A stretch of 49,286 nucleotides of DNA from Gloeobacterales cyanobacterium ES-bin-313 (GCA_014379585.1 JACMLN010000015.1:1-49286), one strand, 5' to 3'; shown: positions 26,529 to 35,649, numbered from the stretch's first letter. A program made the numbers and translations. Notes: generated by a model from the letters alone, not told the origin.

Positions 26529-27290
26529 ATGTCAGTAGAGGATGAAGCGACGATCAACTTACTGGATTGTGGTGCTGGTGAGTCAACTTTGATATTTTTA
26601 CACTACTTTGGCGGTTCCTCACGAACTTGGCTTGAGGTGATTGAGCATCTCAAGGACAATTCGCGCTGCATCGCGCCTGATCTGAGAGGATTTGGAGAAT
26701 CACAACCAACAGCAGGCCAGTATGCCATGGCCGATTATGCCGACGACTTAGAAGGAATGATCCAGGCACTCGGTTTAACTCGGTACATTCTGATCGGGCA
26801 CTCCATGGGTGGCAAAATTGCCCTTGCTTTTGCGGTAAGACAACCGACCGGACTTCAGTCACTCGTGTTGATTGCTCCCTCTCCACCAACGCCTGAACCG
26901 ATGTCAGAGACGGAGCGTTCTCGACTCCTTAGCACCCATGGCGAACGAACATCTGCTGAGGAGACCGCCCACAAAATCGCTGTCAGACCGCTTTCAAGTT
27001 CTCAGTTCAATCAAGTTATTGATGACAACCTCCGCAGCTCTGAAGCAGCTTGGCGAGCTTGGTTAAAGCATGGTAGCCGTGAGGATCTCTCCAGTTCTGT
27101 CGCGAAAATCAATGTTCCCACCCTTGTAATCATCGGCGGTGCCGATCCAGTCCTTTCGCCTCACTTGATCGAACAGCAAGTTGTAAACCAAATTGTCGGA
27201 GCGCACTTAGAAATAGTTTCCGGTGCTGGACATCTGCTTCCCTTTGAAGCTCCTAAAACAATAGCGGAACATGTTCGCTTAGTTTTATAA
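26529..27290 (+). CDS. Alpha/beta hydrolase
   Basis: 253 residues. Fold landmarks: LIFLHYFGGSSRTW (oxyanion loop), the nucleophile elbow GHSMGGK (Ser near residue 93), the acid in GGADPVLSPH and the catalytic His in GAGHLLPFE. All three members of the triad are present. It begins 4 bases after the GH1-like gene and is the last gene of the plus-strand run. It may remove an ester group from the product of the cluster, but this is inference from position only. Confidence 0.85.
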   Translation: MSVEDEATINLLDCGAGESTLIFLHYFGGSSRTWLEVIEHLKDNSRCIAPDLRGFGESQPTAGQYAMADYADDLEGMIQALGLTRYILIGHSMGGKIALAFAVRQPTGLQSLVLIAPSPPTPEPMSETERSRLLSTHGERTSAEETAHKIAVRPLSSSQFNQVIDDNLRSSEAAWRAWLKHGSREDLSSSVAKINVPTLVIIGGADPVLSPHLIEQQVVNQIVGAHLEIVSGAGHLLPFEAPKTIAEHVRLVL

Positions 27291-28097
27291 GGATGTTTCT
27301 CAATCACTAAAACATGGCTTCAATGCAATACAACCATATAGACTATGGATGATAGAATATCAGCGTTTGGGAACTTGAGATTCTCTCAGCAGAAGCACAC
27401 TTATAATGTTACTCAGCAACATCTAGGAATTGGTCATTTTGTCAATTCGAGACATTCCAATTCTAAAAAACTGTGTACTATCCTAATAACCCTTCCATTG
27501 CCTCTTGTTTCGATTCATGCAAACAGATAGTAAACACTTGCACATGCTAGTTCCCTATCCTCATCGAATGATCCCTACTATTTCATTGTGTTGGCAGAGG
27601 TATACCTTACCAAGACATTTAGTAATTAGGGTGACTCAATTAAATATCAGATCATGAAATACCTAAAACCCCTGCAGTGAGACAGTTCCCTTAGGCTGCC
27701 GATGTCATGTTTTATTATGGCAACTTACTTAGATGGGTTCGATTGGTATTCGATATGAAGCTCAGACAATCAGGTTACAGGTAGCTGATAGAGGAATGAG
27801 AGCCTTTGTGAGCGAACCCCTGCGGCAACACCTTTTGACCAGACAATAACCTTCTCGTATTGCCATTCCTTTAGTTTGACACTACAAGAGGTTCATTACT
27901 TCGTACACTGTGAAACCAACAGCATAAATTGCTTTTGATTGCATTCTCGAGTCAATTGAGATCACTTTTTTTGCATAATCGACTTCCAGCTAATTCGAGC
28001 CTTCGATAGTTCGCAAGCAAACCATGGTTACGAACTAAGACAATTTCACTGAGTCTGCGGTAGCGCAAGCAATCTTACTTTGAGAAGTAGTCATTCA
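27291..28097. other. Gene-free stretch, 800 bases
   Basis: AT-rich sequence between the six-gene run and a pseudogene. Short open frames are present (for example 27345-27530), but none has a credible start, a family motif or typical composition. I see no tRNA, repeat or clear terminator. Confidence 0.4.
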
Positions 28098-28640
28098 TGA
28101 AGAAGAAAGTTATTTTCGGCTTAATCGCGCTCGGTGGAGTAGGTTTCATCCTAGGAATTAATTCGCGGGTACAGGCATCGAGCCACCGCGAAGCCCCGTT
28201 CATTACTACCTAGCCGAAACTGGATGGTACAGATTTTTACATGTTCAACAGCTATGAAACGGGACGGTCTGGCTGTGGTTGGTCTTTTGTGGCCTGCCGC
28301 AGTCGGGGCAACCCCCTTCACGCCGACAAGTGATGCTCAGGTATTAGAGCGCCTGCGCACCCGTCCTGTGGATCCGACCTATCAAGAACTCCAAGCACTG
28401 CGCAGCGAGCTAGAACGCACTCCCCGCAACTTAGAGGTCGCTCATCGAGCAGAGCCGCATCGACGCCGATCCGCGCTACAACGTCTACGCCCAGGCAGCC
28501 CTGACACCTTGGTGGAATGCCCCTCACCCCCACCGTTGGTGTTGATCTTGCGGGCAACCCTGCGCCAGAGCAGTCACGATTTTGATGGGGCACTGGCCGA
28601 CTGAATAGGATTGTGACTAAAATTCCTATCTGGTTTCTGC
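28098..28640 (+). pseudogene. Collapsed DUF4331 protein + TPR protein pseudogene
   Basis: From ATG 28098 the frame reads a signal peptide (VIFGLIALGGVGFILGIN) and the start of a DUF4331 protein (SSHREAPFIT, then DGTDFYMFNSYETGR), with a TAG (28212-28214) where CAG is expected. At about 28255 it turns into the start of another secreted protein (LAVVGLLWPAAVGATPFTPT) that usually lies next to DUF4331 genes and has TPR-like helices. That part carries two frameshifts (near 28445 and 28530), seen because RIDADPRYNVYAQAAL reads in the second frame, and a third near 28603 that ends the frame early. A deletion joined two neighbouring genes, removing most of the first. Confidence 0.75.
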
Positions 28641-28641
28641 T

Positions 28642-29685
28642 TCAAATTTGAGGGCCTGAAGTAGAACTTGGTATTACTTGGGGTGGAATTTCAGAACTCT
28701 CGGAAGGTATACTGTCGTTTACAGAAGGGCCGCTAATCACCCTCTCAACATAGTCTTGGCGTTCTGGTAAGTTCTTGTGATCGATTTGACCCATACTTTG
28801 AAATTCTAAGGGCAGCTTCGCTGATTGAGCAGCGCTAAAACCATCGGTATAGTCAAGTACTCGATCAAAGCCTAAATGTCTTAGTAAGACAGCGGCTTGA
28901 GCACTCAAACCATCACTGTGCTCAGAATAAACGATAAGCGCCCGTTCAGCGGGAGCAGTCATCGAGCTAGTGAGCTGAAGAATACTTTTTTCAAGTACTT
29001 CTAGAGGAGCAGAATTTGCTCCTTGTAGATGACTTCGACTATAAGCATCTGCGGATCTTACATCAAGGAGAGTAAATGCAACTTCGCCCCACTGCAAACG
29101 GTTTTTTAATTCGACGGTCGTAATGACATTGCTCCCAGGAGTACGGCTCATTTCATATCCTGCTGGCTCCGCTCCACTAACGAGTGGAACAGTTCCGACA
29201 GAAGCCTCTCCTTTTGGTTTACGAGATTCTGCCTCTGCCAAGGCTTTGAAATTGGTGAGATCTTCTTGCAAGCCTTCATCGAAGCGCTGTTTGTACCAAA
29301 GTCCTTCTGCCAAGTCTCCAAGTGCGCCGAGAGGTGGATTGTAACCAATCTGAATCGTAAGTTGAGTCTGCTCAGAGTCTCCTTCAAATATTAAAGAACC
29401 ACTATTTTCAAGTCCATCGGTTGAACCCCAAGTGATTAGCTGATTCGGTATGAGTGAAGTGATCTCAGCAGTCCATTCTTCCTCGATGCCAAACACTTTT
29501 GTCTTCCAATGTTGTCTATTAGGTTGAGCCGGATCAATCTGGACTTCAAGAATATGGTGAAGATAGTCAGGAAGCCGCTCGAAATGTAACCATAAAGAAT
29601 AGGTTAGCTCTAATGGAGCAGCAATATGAATACTCGCTCTATGGTTGCCGTGTGCTGATTCTGTGTCGTTAATTCCAATAGCCAT
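28642..29685 (-). CDS. SRPBCC + inactive rhodanese fusion protein
   Basis: 347 residues; ATG 29685 has GGAGG six bases upstream, better than the ATG at 29691. Residues 10-150 form an SRPBCC/START-like domain (IHIAAPLELTYSLWLHFERL, ending LTNFKALAEAE), related to the protein at 11774. Residues 185-295 are a rhodanese domain (VAFTLLDVRSADAYSRSHLQGA). The active-site loop reads VYSEHSDGLSAQ, where a Cys is normal; here it is Ser, so sulfur transfer is unlikely and the domain may only bind. The C-terminal 45 residues are Pro/Ser rich. Stands alone on the minus strand. Confidence 0.78.
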   Translation of the reverse strand: MAIGINDTESAHGNHRASIHIAAPLELTYSLWLHFERLPDYLHHILEVQIDPAQPNRQHWKTKVFGIEEEWTAEITSLIPNQLITWGSTDGLENSGSLIFEGDSEQTQLTIQIGYNPPLGALGDLAEGLWYKQRFDEGLQEDLTNFKALAEAESRKPKGEASVGTVPLVSGAEPAGYEMSRTPGSNVITTVELKNRLQWGEVAFTLLDVRSADAYSRSHLQGANSAPLEVLEKSILQLTSSMTAPAERALIVYSEHSDGLSAQAAVLLRHLGFDRVLDYTDGFSAAQSAKLPLEFQSMGQIDHKNLPERQDYVERVISGPSVNDSIPSESSEIPPQVIPSSTSGPQI

Positions 29686-29873
29686 GTACATCCTCCAATG
29701 TTTAAAGTAGTATTGAATTAGCAGAGATGAGTGCGGTACAAATGCTGTGCTGAAAGTGCATCGAGAGAACTTTTTAATGACACCTTTATCAGTAAGAACT
29801 AGGTGCCGCGTTTATTACCGAAATAATGATACCTTCAAGACACTTATCAAAGTTCTGAAATAGAAACTGATGA

Positions 29874-30338
29874 CTATCGGAAAGCCGAACTCTTGACCTT
29901 ATCTGGAGGATATTTCTCTGCCAAGTTACGCTGTTCTTCAAGCTTAATGCTCCAGTTGATGACCTTGTGGGCGTAATGTTCAGCAGATTCAACACTGGGC
30001 ATGCAAATAACTGCTTCGTTAAATGCTTTGCCGCTTGCATCCACAAGGAAAGCTCTAAAACCTCCTTTTGATTCTCGTATATTGATAGCCCAACCGTTAT
30101 ACATTTCAGAACGAACAGTCAGCATTACATCCAATAGATAATGCTGTACTTCAAGTTTAATACACCAGCTGATTATTTTGCGTGTGTATTGTTCAGCAGA
30201 CGCAGCACAGGTCATATTGATTTTTGCTTCATCAGACATTTTGCCATTGGCATCAATCAAAGTGGCAGAAAATCCTTCACTTAATTCCCTTATATTGATA
30301 GTCCAGCCCTTGTATGTTTCGGTTTCCATAGTGAACAT
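29874..30338 (-). CDS. Unknown protein made of two tandem 57-residue repeats
   Basis: 154 residues from ATG 30338; ATG 30329 is an alternative. Two copies of one unit follow each other. Copy 1 begins ETYKGWTINIRELSEGFSAT and ends ISWCIKLE. Copy 2 begins EMYNGWAINIRESKGGFRAF and ends INWSIKLE. Each unit predicts a three-stranded beta hairpin set (GWxINIRE, GF.A.LID/VDA.GK) and one helix (SAEQY/HYA.K.I.W.IKLE). I do not recognise the family. The fold is like a small ferredoxin-type sandwich, similar in feel to DUF1816-type or stress-response domains. No close neighbour on the same strand; function unknown. Confidence 0.7.
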   Translation of the reverse strand: MFTMETETYKGWTINIRELSEGFSATLIDANGKMSDEAKINMTCAASAEQYTRKIISWCIKLEVQHYLLDVMLTVRSEMYNGWAINIRESKGGFRAFLVDASGKAFNEAVICMPSVESAEHYAHKVINWSIKLEEQRNLAEKYPPDKVKSSAFR

Positions 30339-30962
30339 GGCCCCTAACCGACAGAGTTTTTTGGCCTTTACTATCGCACATGCAGTACATAGTTCCCAAG
30401 AAGTATTGGTAGAAGAACTGAGTGTGAAGTAAGTTTTGATTTCCTTGAAGCATACAGGCAATGACATAAACAGATTGTATTCATTTAACAATTTCAAAAA
30501 GTATAAATTGTTGCCCAGCAACAGATGTGAGATATGTTTGCAAACTTACCTTATTCTACACTTATTATATGTATCTGTAAAGTGCAAAATGCTCACTGGA
30601 AGAGCGTTACAGGCAGTTCAGGTTAAAGATTTTTAGCACTAAATTCTACTACTTAATTGCATAGAAAGTATAGCAAAGTATAATAAAAAAATTAAGGATT
30701 AGACTCAAGTTCTCAAGAAAACAGAATTAACAAACATATCAAGAGATAGACATAGCCTAGCTTTAGCTTCGCCCAATAGTATAATTTAAAATAGTGATAT
30801 AGGTGATGCAATACTGAATTTACAAGATTGTTACTCTGCAACATATTGACTAGTTTTAGAATTAGAGCATCAGTAAAATCTATACTCTAGGAGGGAGAAC
30901 GTCCCTTGCTATATAAAGTAATGTAATGAAGGATAAGCACTTTTCACATTCGAGGTTCCTTC
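30339..30962. other. Gene-free AT-rich stretch upstream of HLIP 1
   Basis: About 620 bases, strongly AT-rich. The last 45 before the HLIP start resemble the leaders of the other two HLIP copies (TTTTCACATTCGAGGTTCCTTC). I see no gene. Confidence 0.45.
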
Positions 30963-31112
30963 ATGTCTTCTAATAAGAACACTGAGATAAATGGTCAAGA
31001 CCGTAATGCCTTTATTTTTGGTCTTTCACCGCAAGCAGAGATATGGAATGGTCGATTGGCAATGATCGTGGCTACCTATGTTCTACTCCACAACGTGCTG
31101 CGGATAATCTAG
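30963..31112 (+). CDS. High-light-inducible protein (HLIP) 1
   Basis: 49 residues. A polar N terminus is followed by the chlorophyll-binding helix: FIFGLSPQAEIWNGRLAMIV has the family pattern ExxNGRxAM, in which the Glu and Asn coordinate chlorophyll a and the Arg pairs with Glu. One membrane helix only. HLIPs pair up around chlorophyll and carotenoid, dissipate excess energy and help photosystem II assembly. Copy 2 is at 43334 and a broken copy 3 at 44133. Gloeobacter-type cells lack thylakoids, so it acts in the cytoplasmic membrane. Confidence 0.92.
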   Translation: MSSNKNTEINGQDRNAFIFGLSPQAEIWNGRLAMIVATYVLLHNVLRII

Positions 31113-31553
31113 TTCTAAAACGAAGAAACCCCTTAGTTGCGAGCCAGTAACCTACTGGCTACGTGATTCTAAGCCCGACGATAATCTTTGAGAAAGCACC
31201 GAACAGTTTGCAGCTCGGCACTGATAAGAAAGATCAATAAGTGATCGCACTATATCGAATCAAACCAAGTTGCGAATAAATTGGAAAGTTGCCCTATTCT
31301 TTTGTGGATAGTAGCTACATACTTAATATCGGTACTTTAGTAGAGCACTCAGACCAGTTCTACTCAATATCCTTTCAAACTAATACTAGTAATTGCTAAT
31401 ATTGGCTTGAAAGAGAAATTTGATAGGCTTACTAAACTCTTCGGAATGTAGTAGCTAATGCACCCTTATATTCTGTCATCAATGACCCTGCCTACCACTG
31501 GCAAATCCCCATGTACTCTCTTGATAACCAGTCTAACGTACACAGGAGCCGAC
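31113..31553. other. Gene-free stretch with a hairpin after HLIP 1
   Basis: About 440 bases. AGCCAGTA (31142-31149) and TACTGGCT (31153-31160) form a perfect 8-bp stem with a 3-base loop, 30 bases after the HLIP stop and without a T-run. No gene found. The ribosome-binding site of the next gene (AGGAG) is at the right end. Confidence 0.45.
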
Positions 31554-31742
31554 ATGAAATCACCCATTAAAGTGCAGATACCGGAACGCCTACTCATCTC
31601 TTCCGAGCAATTCTTTCTTAATATAACTGAACCCCTCGATCCACTCATAAGCCTCTCATTAACTGGCCTTATGAAACAACTTGTCAATATTGCTTATCTC
31701 ATGGGTCATGTAGATGGTAAGCAAACAGAACCTAGTGACTAG
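31554..31742 (+). CDS. Small unknown protein, copy A (KQLVNxAYLMGHxDG family)
   Basis: 62 residues; ATG 31554 has AGGAG six bases upstream. It ends inside the crtW gene, overlapping its start by 29 bases. The C-terminal half (LISLSLTGLMKQLVNIAYLM) is hydrophobic or amphipathic, followed by GHVDGK. It matches the minus-strand gene at 45161-45343 at 29 of 47 aligned residues, including KQLVN, AYLMGH and DG. I know no family name. Position suggests a helper of CrtW or of light/carotenoid proteins, and the overlap suggests the two are made together. Confidence 0.72.
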   Translation: MKSPIKVQIPERLLISSEQFFLNITEPLDPLISLSLTGLMKQLVNIAYLMGHVDGKQTEPSD

Positions 31743-32487
31743 AGTCTTTAATACAGCTCTTGCGCTAAGCAGCTCCTTATTGCTGATGTTACTCTGGTTG
31801 CTCAGCTTGGAATATTACCTGACGTTGAAGCTTTCTAATTGCCCGTATATTGTGATTGCTTTTGCAATTCTCTTGCGAACTTTCCTACATACGGGCTTAT
31901 TCGTGATTACTCATGATGCAATTCATGGGAGCGCTGCTCCTCAAAACAGACAAATAAATAACTGGCTAGGTACCCTGGCAATCGGTCTGTACGCTTTTTT
32001 GCCTTACGAGAAGCTAAGAAACCAACACTTCCTTCATCATAGATATCCAACGAGTTCGCGAGATCCTGATTATCATGAAGGATACAAGTCCAACTTTTTC
32101 ACCTGGTATCTATGCTTTATGCAGGCATACCTGAAAGGCAAGCAGGTACTTATTATTCTTGCTGGAGTTAGTGTAGTAAGTTTTATGGCTCTCAAATTGC
32201 TGGGTGTGCAACCGATCAATCTTTTACTCTTTTGGCTCATCCCGCTTGTTCTTAGCTCAATACAGCTATTTTACTTTGGCACTTACTTACCCCACAGATA
32301 TGCTGCTACTAGAGATAGAACGAAGCATTGTGCAACGAGTACTCAGCTATCAATGTTCTGGTCTCTAATCACTTGTTATCACTTCGGTTACCACTTGGAG
32401 CATCATTCATACCCCTCATTACCTTGGCACGCTTTACCAGGTTGCCGTAGAACCTTGTTTAAGCAGCATCTTGAAGTTGCCAGATAA
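31714..32487 (+). CDS. crtW: Beta-carotene ketolase, CrtW type
   Basis: 257 residues. It is a membrane-bound di-iron enzyme of the fatty-acid-desaturase/hydroxylase fold with all His boxes: HDAIHG, HFLHH, and YHFGYHLEHHSYPSLPWHALP, plus FGTYLPHR, which are signatures of CrtW. It adds keto groups at C4 and C4' of beta-carotene, giving echinenone and canthaxanthin. Those are the pigments needed by HCP/CTDH (15004-15986) and used as antenna by xanthorhodopsin-type pumps. The start at ATG 31714 overlaps the upstream small gene; GTG 31735 is the alternative. Confidence 0.92.
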   Translation: MVSKQNLVTRVFNTALALSSSLLLMLLWLLSLEYYLTLKLSNCPYIVIAFAILLRTFLHTGLFVITHDAIHGSAAPQNRQINNWLGTLAIGLYAFLPYEKLRNQHFLHHRYPTSSRDPDYHEGYKSNFFTWYLCFMQAYLKGKQVLIILAGVSVVSFMALKLLGVQPINLLLFWLIPLVLSSIQLFYFGTYLPHRYAATRDRTKHCATSTQLSMFWSLITCYHFGYHLEHHSYPSLPWHALPGCRRTLFKQHLEVAR

Positions 32488-32700
32488 CATGTTGAACTTT
32501 GTAACTTTGTTAAAAGAATATAGCTTTCGCCTAAAAATATAGTACAGTTTTAATAACTAGTTATCCCTACTTTGCGCCTTTTTAGGAAAGAAAATAAGGA
32601 GAATAACTAGTTTCAACTACGACAACTCAATACCCAAGTCTATTGGCATTCATAAATGCGTAGCACCTGCTGCGCATTGCCCTTCTAGAAGCACCCAGAT

Positions 32701-33201
32701 ATGGATACAGCTACCTTCAACATCCTCAACCCAGACCAATCTCCAAGTGCCCGCATTCTCGTTGTGAAGTATGAGGCACTTAATGACGACGACCTTGTTA
32801 GAATGCTCGAACGCTTTGGCCACAAGGTGGTGGGGATGACAGACACTGGCGAAACTGCCATCATTCAGGCTCTTACTCTGCAACCGGACTTGGTGATAAT
32901 GGATATCCGGTTGGAGGGGGCAATGAACGGTATTCGTGCCGCAGTGGAGATTCGCAAAAGCAGCGACCTGCCAGTGGTGTTCTTGACTCCCTTCTCAGAC
33001 CAACTCCTACTGAACGAAGCACAAAAAGCGATGCCCTACGGCTACTTGTCCAAACCCTACAACGAATGCGAACTGCGCGCAGTCGTACAGATGGCTCTCT
33101 ATAAGCATCACTTTGACTGTGCTACCCGCGAAAACCAGGCGTGGCTACACTCCATTTTGCAGTCAGTAAGCGACGGTGTTGTCGTCTGTAATACTAGGTA
33201 A
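32701..33201 (+). pseudogene. Truncated response regulator (receiver + start of PAS)
   Basis: 166 residues. A receiver domain with phosphoacceptor Asp68 (LVIMDIRLEG), Thr96 (VFLTPFSD) and Lys118 (YLSKPY) is followed by a linker and the first residues of a PAS domain (SILQSVSDGVVVCNT), where the frame stops. Receivers of this type normally go on to PAS and kinase domains. The acidic pocket normally reading VEDE here reads VKYE, so Mg2+ binding is doubtful. I think it is the 5' remnant of a hybrid sensor gene rather than a working single-domain regulator. Confidence 0.65.
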
Positions 33202-33241
33202 AGGTCTCCCCATTGCGTCACTGTCTTACTACACGTCTCAC

Positions 33242-35533
33242 TCAGGGGAATGCCTTCGCTTCAAGACTGTGTGTTGGTAGCTGACAGTGATCCAGGCTTA
33301 AGTCGAGGGGCAGCATGATTGTGAAAGTGGTTATGCGGTTCTCGCTTTTCACCAAGATCTGCCCGCATAGGCGCTTGGTGAGGCACTGTACCAGGGCCAG
33401 ACCTAGACCAGTTCCCCCTTGACTCCTGAGGTCGTTGTTGGGGAGGCGATAGAACTTCTCGAAGACGCGGAGCAGTTCTGCCTGGGGAATCTCGGCACCT
33501 GTATTGATCACGCTCAGTTCCAGTTGATCACCCGTCTGGCTTAAAGCAATCGTGATCTGTTCACCCGCTGGGGTGTACTTACAAGCATTGTTCAGCAGTT
33601 CAGCGACAATGCGTTCAAGGCTCGCGATCTCTGTGCAGATGACACTCAGCGTTGGCGACACCTGAATCACAAGGGATTGTTCGCATTCGTTGGCTCGATT
33701 CAAGAAAGGTGCAACCACAGGAGGTAGCCATTCTCCCAGCGCTACATGTTCTAGCTTGAGTGGGCAACCAGATGTGTCGAAGCGCTGCAGGTCGAGAAGT
33801 TCGTTGATCAGGGACTTCTCTCTGCCGCACTCACTTTCGAGAATGGCAAGGTACTTTTTGCGCCGCGCTTCATCAGTAGTCTGCTTCAGCATGTGGATGG
33901 CGAGCCGCATGTTAGAGACGGGGGTACGCAGTTCGTGGCTGACAGTGCTCAAGAAGTCGTCTTTGAGGTGAACCAGATTTTCGAGTTCGACAACCTGAGC
34001 CAAGCTTGCCTGGTAGAGGACTGCCTGTAGGAGAGGCATACTCAGCTGGGTCGCAACTTGGTAAAGCAGGTTGACGTCGGATTCCTTCCAGCGTCGCGGA
34101 CCTGTGTTCTGGTAGACGGCCAGCAACCCCCACAGTTTGTCGCTCTCAATAAAAAGAGGCATGATCATGTAGGCACGGGCCTGGTAGCCTTCAAGCAAGC
34201 GAATGTGACACTCTGCAAAATCCGCTTGGTAGATATCCTCAACGGTTCGAAAATTAGCCGGGTGAGAGAACACATTGCCCGCGCTGTTTTGGAGGTAGGT
34301 GTCCGTGACGGACGGACGATTAGTACCCAGAATGTTCTCGCTGTAGTGCGCGACGTTGCGCTGCAACACCTCGTCGCAATCATGCAAGTCAATCAGTGAT
34401 TTCCATTCGGAGGTAACCGCCTCAGCCACGAACGTACCGCTCCAGTCGTCGTTGAAGCGGTAGACCACTACGCGATCTGCTTGGAGCGTTCTTCTGAGTT
34501 CGTGGACAGTGGCATTGAGTATTGCTGGCAAACCAACTGCTTGGCGCATAGCTTCGACAACGATCAGTAATTGGTCGCGCTCCTCACGAGCCTGATGCTC
34601 CTTAGCGAGCAAGGCCCATTCGGCCTGACGGATGGCGATAGTGAGATGGGTGGCGATGTGGTGGAGAAGATCGACTTCCCCTGGCCGCCAGACTCGCGAG
34701 CCCGAACACTGGTGAGCCATGAGTAAACCCCAGACTTGTCCATTGTGAAAGATGGGCACTACCAAGCTCGCTCTCACCTTGAAGCGTTCAAGCAGTGCGA
34801 TGTGGCACGGGGTCAGTCCGGCAGTGTAGATGTCGTCAATAGTAAAAATCTGATCGCGCGTGTAGTGTGAACCGCGACTTTTACGAAAGCAGGTATCGAC
34901 GATATCGGCTCCCATGGTCTGGGGCCAATCTGCTCCTAACGACTCGGCCACGGTCTTACCAAAAAACTGCGCATCGAACTGGTAGATGATGACTCGGTCA
35001 ACTTCTAAAAAATTGTAAATCTCGCTCGTGCTAGTCTGGAAGATAGTTTCTAGGTCGAGTGATTGGCGGATACGGTTGATGAGTAAAAGCATCATCCGGT
35101 GCTCTTGCCGACTCTGTCTTGTTTGCTGAGCCTGCTCAAGCGTTAATTGCCTAAGGGTGTTTACAGCTGCTGCTGCTGCTACCTCGACTGCGCTAGGTAG
35201 AGCCTGGCTTCGCTCGACGTCCAGGCAATAGGTTGCTCCAAGATGCATCAGAGCCATCGTCCGCTCAGTAGTGAGTATCCTTGCCACTACCACTGTAGGA
35301 AGGGGGAAATTCTGTTTTTTGACCAGTAGCAATGCAACCTCGGGTAAGACCTCAGGGATTTCATCAGTCACTACAACTGCCTCCCAGGGAGTGCGCAAAG
35401 CCTCTTGGAGCTGGGTAAGTGTCGATACTATCGTGACTGAGGCTAGGAGGAAGGCTATCTGAGTATTGGGAGTAGCAACGAGCAATATTCTTTTTGAGTT
35501 AAGTTCTATACATTGTAGGGGATGGTAATTCAA
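33242..35533 (-). CDS. Hybrid-type sensor histidine kinase with two GAF domains
   Basis: 763 residues; TTG start with AGAGGA upstream. Residues 13-120 look like a receiver fold that lost its Asp. GAF 1 (about 158-305) and GAF 2 (about 333-505) each hold a Cys-His pair in DIYxA...CHIxLLE (Cys243-His244 and Cys442-His443), which resembles the bilin-binding site of cyanobacteriochromes. The kinase core has the phosphorylated His533 in STVSHELRTP, then NNACKYTPAG, and GGTGLGLALVQ. No output receiver is encoded next to it. Sensing light is possible but not shown, since many non-bilin GAFs carry similar motifs. Confidence 0.85.
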   Translation of the reverse strand: MNYHPLQCIELNSKRILLVATPNTQIAFLLASVTIVSTLTQLQEALRTPWEAVVVTDEIPEVLPEVALLLVKKQNFPLPTVVVARILTTERTMALMHLGATYCLDVERSQALPSAVEVAAAAAVNTLRQLTLEQAQQTRQSRQEHRMMLLLINRIRQSLDLETIFQTSTSEIYNFLEVDRVIIYQFDAQFFGKTVAESLGADWPQTMGADIVDTCFRKSRGSHYTRDQIFTIDDIYTAGLTPCHIALLERFKVRASLVVPIFHNGQVWGLLMAHQCSGSRVWRPGEVDLLHHIATHLTIAIRQAEWALLAKEHQAREERDQLLIVVEAMRQAVGLPAILNATVHELRRTLQADRVVVYRFNDDWSGTFVAEAVTSEWKSLIDLHDCDEVLQRNVAHYSENILGTNRPSVTDTYLQNSAGNVFSHPANFRTVEDIYQADFAECHIRLLEGYQARAYMIMPLFIESDKLWGLLAVYQNTGPRRWKESDVNLLYQVATQLSMPLLQAVLYQASLAQVVELENLVHLKDDFLSTVSHELRTPVSNMRLAIHMLKQTTDEARRKKYLAILESECGREKSLINELLDLQRFDTSGCPLKLEHVALGEWLPPVVAPFLNRANECEQSLVIQVSPTLSVICTEIASLERIVAELLNNACKYTPAGEQITIALSQTGDQLELSVINTGAEIPQAELLRVFEKFYRLPNNDLRSQGGTGLGLALVQCLTKRLCGQILVKSENRITTFTIMLPLDLSLDHCQLPTHSLEAKAFP

Positions 35534-35649
35534 GTCTTCCTCTTTTTCTGCAATTGGTTGTTCATCTGCACCTGCATCAGTCGCTGCTTCTCCCTTTATG
35601 GATTGAGCACCTATATCTTTAACGATTTATAGGTTTACATTCGCTCTCC

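Noticed and set aside
27345-27530. Small plus-strand frame in the 800-base gap
   Set aside because: Composition does not look coding and no motif is seen.
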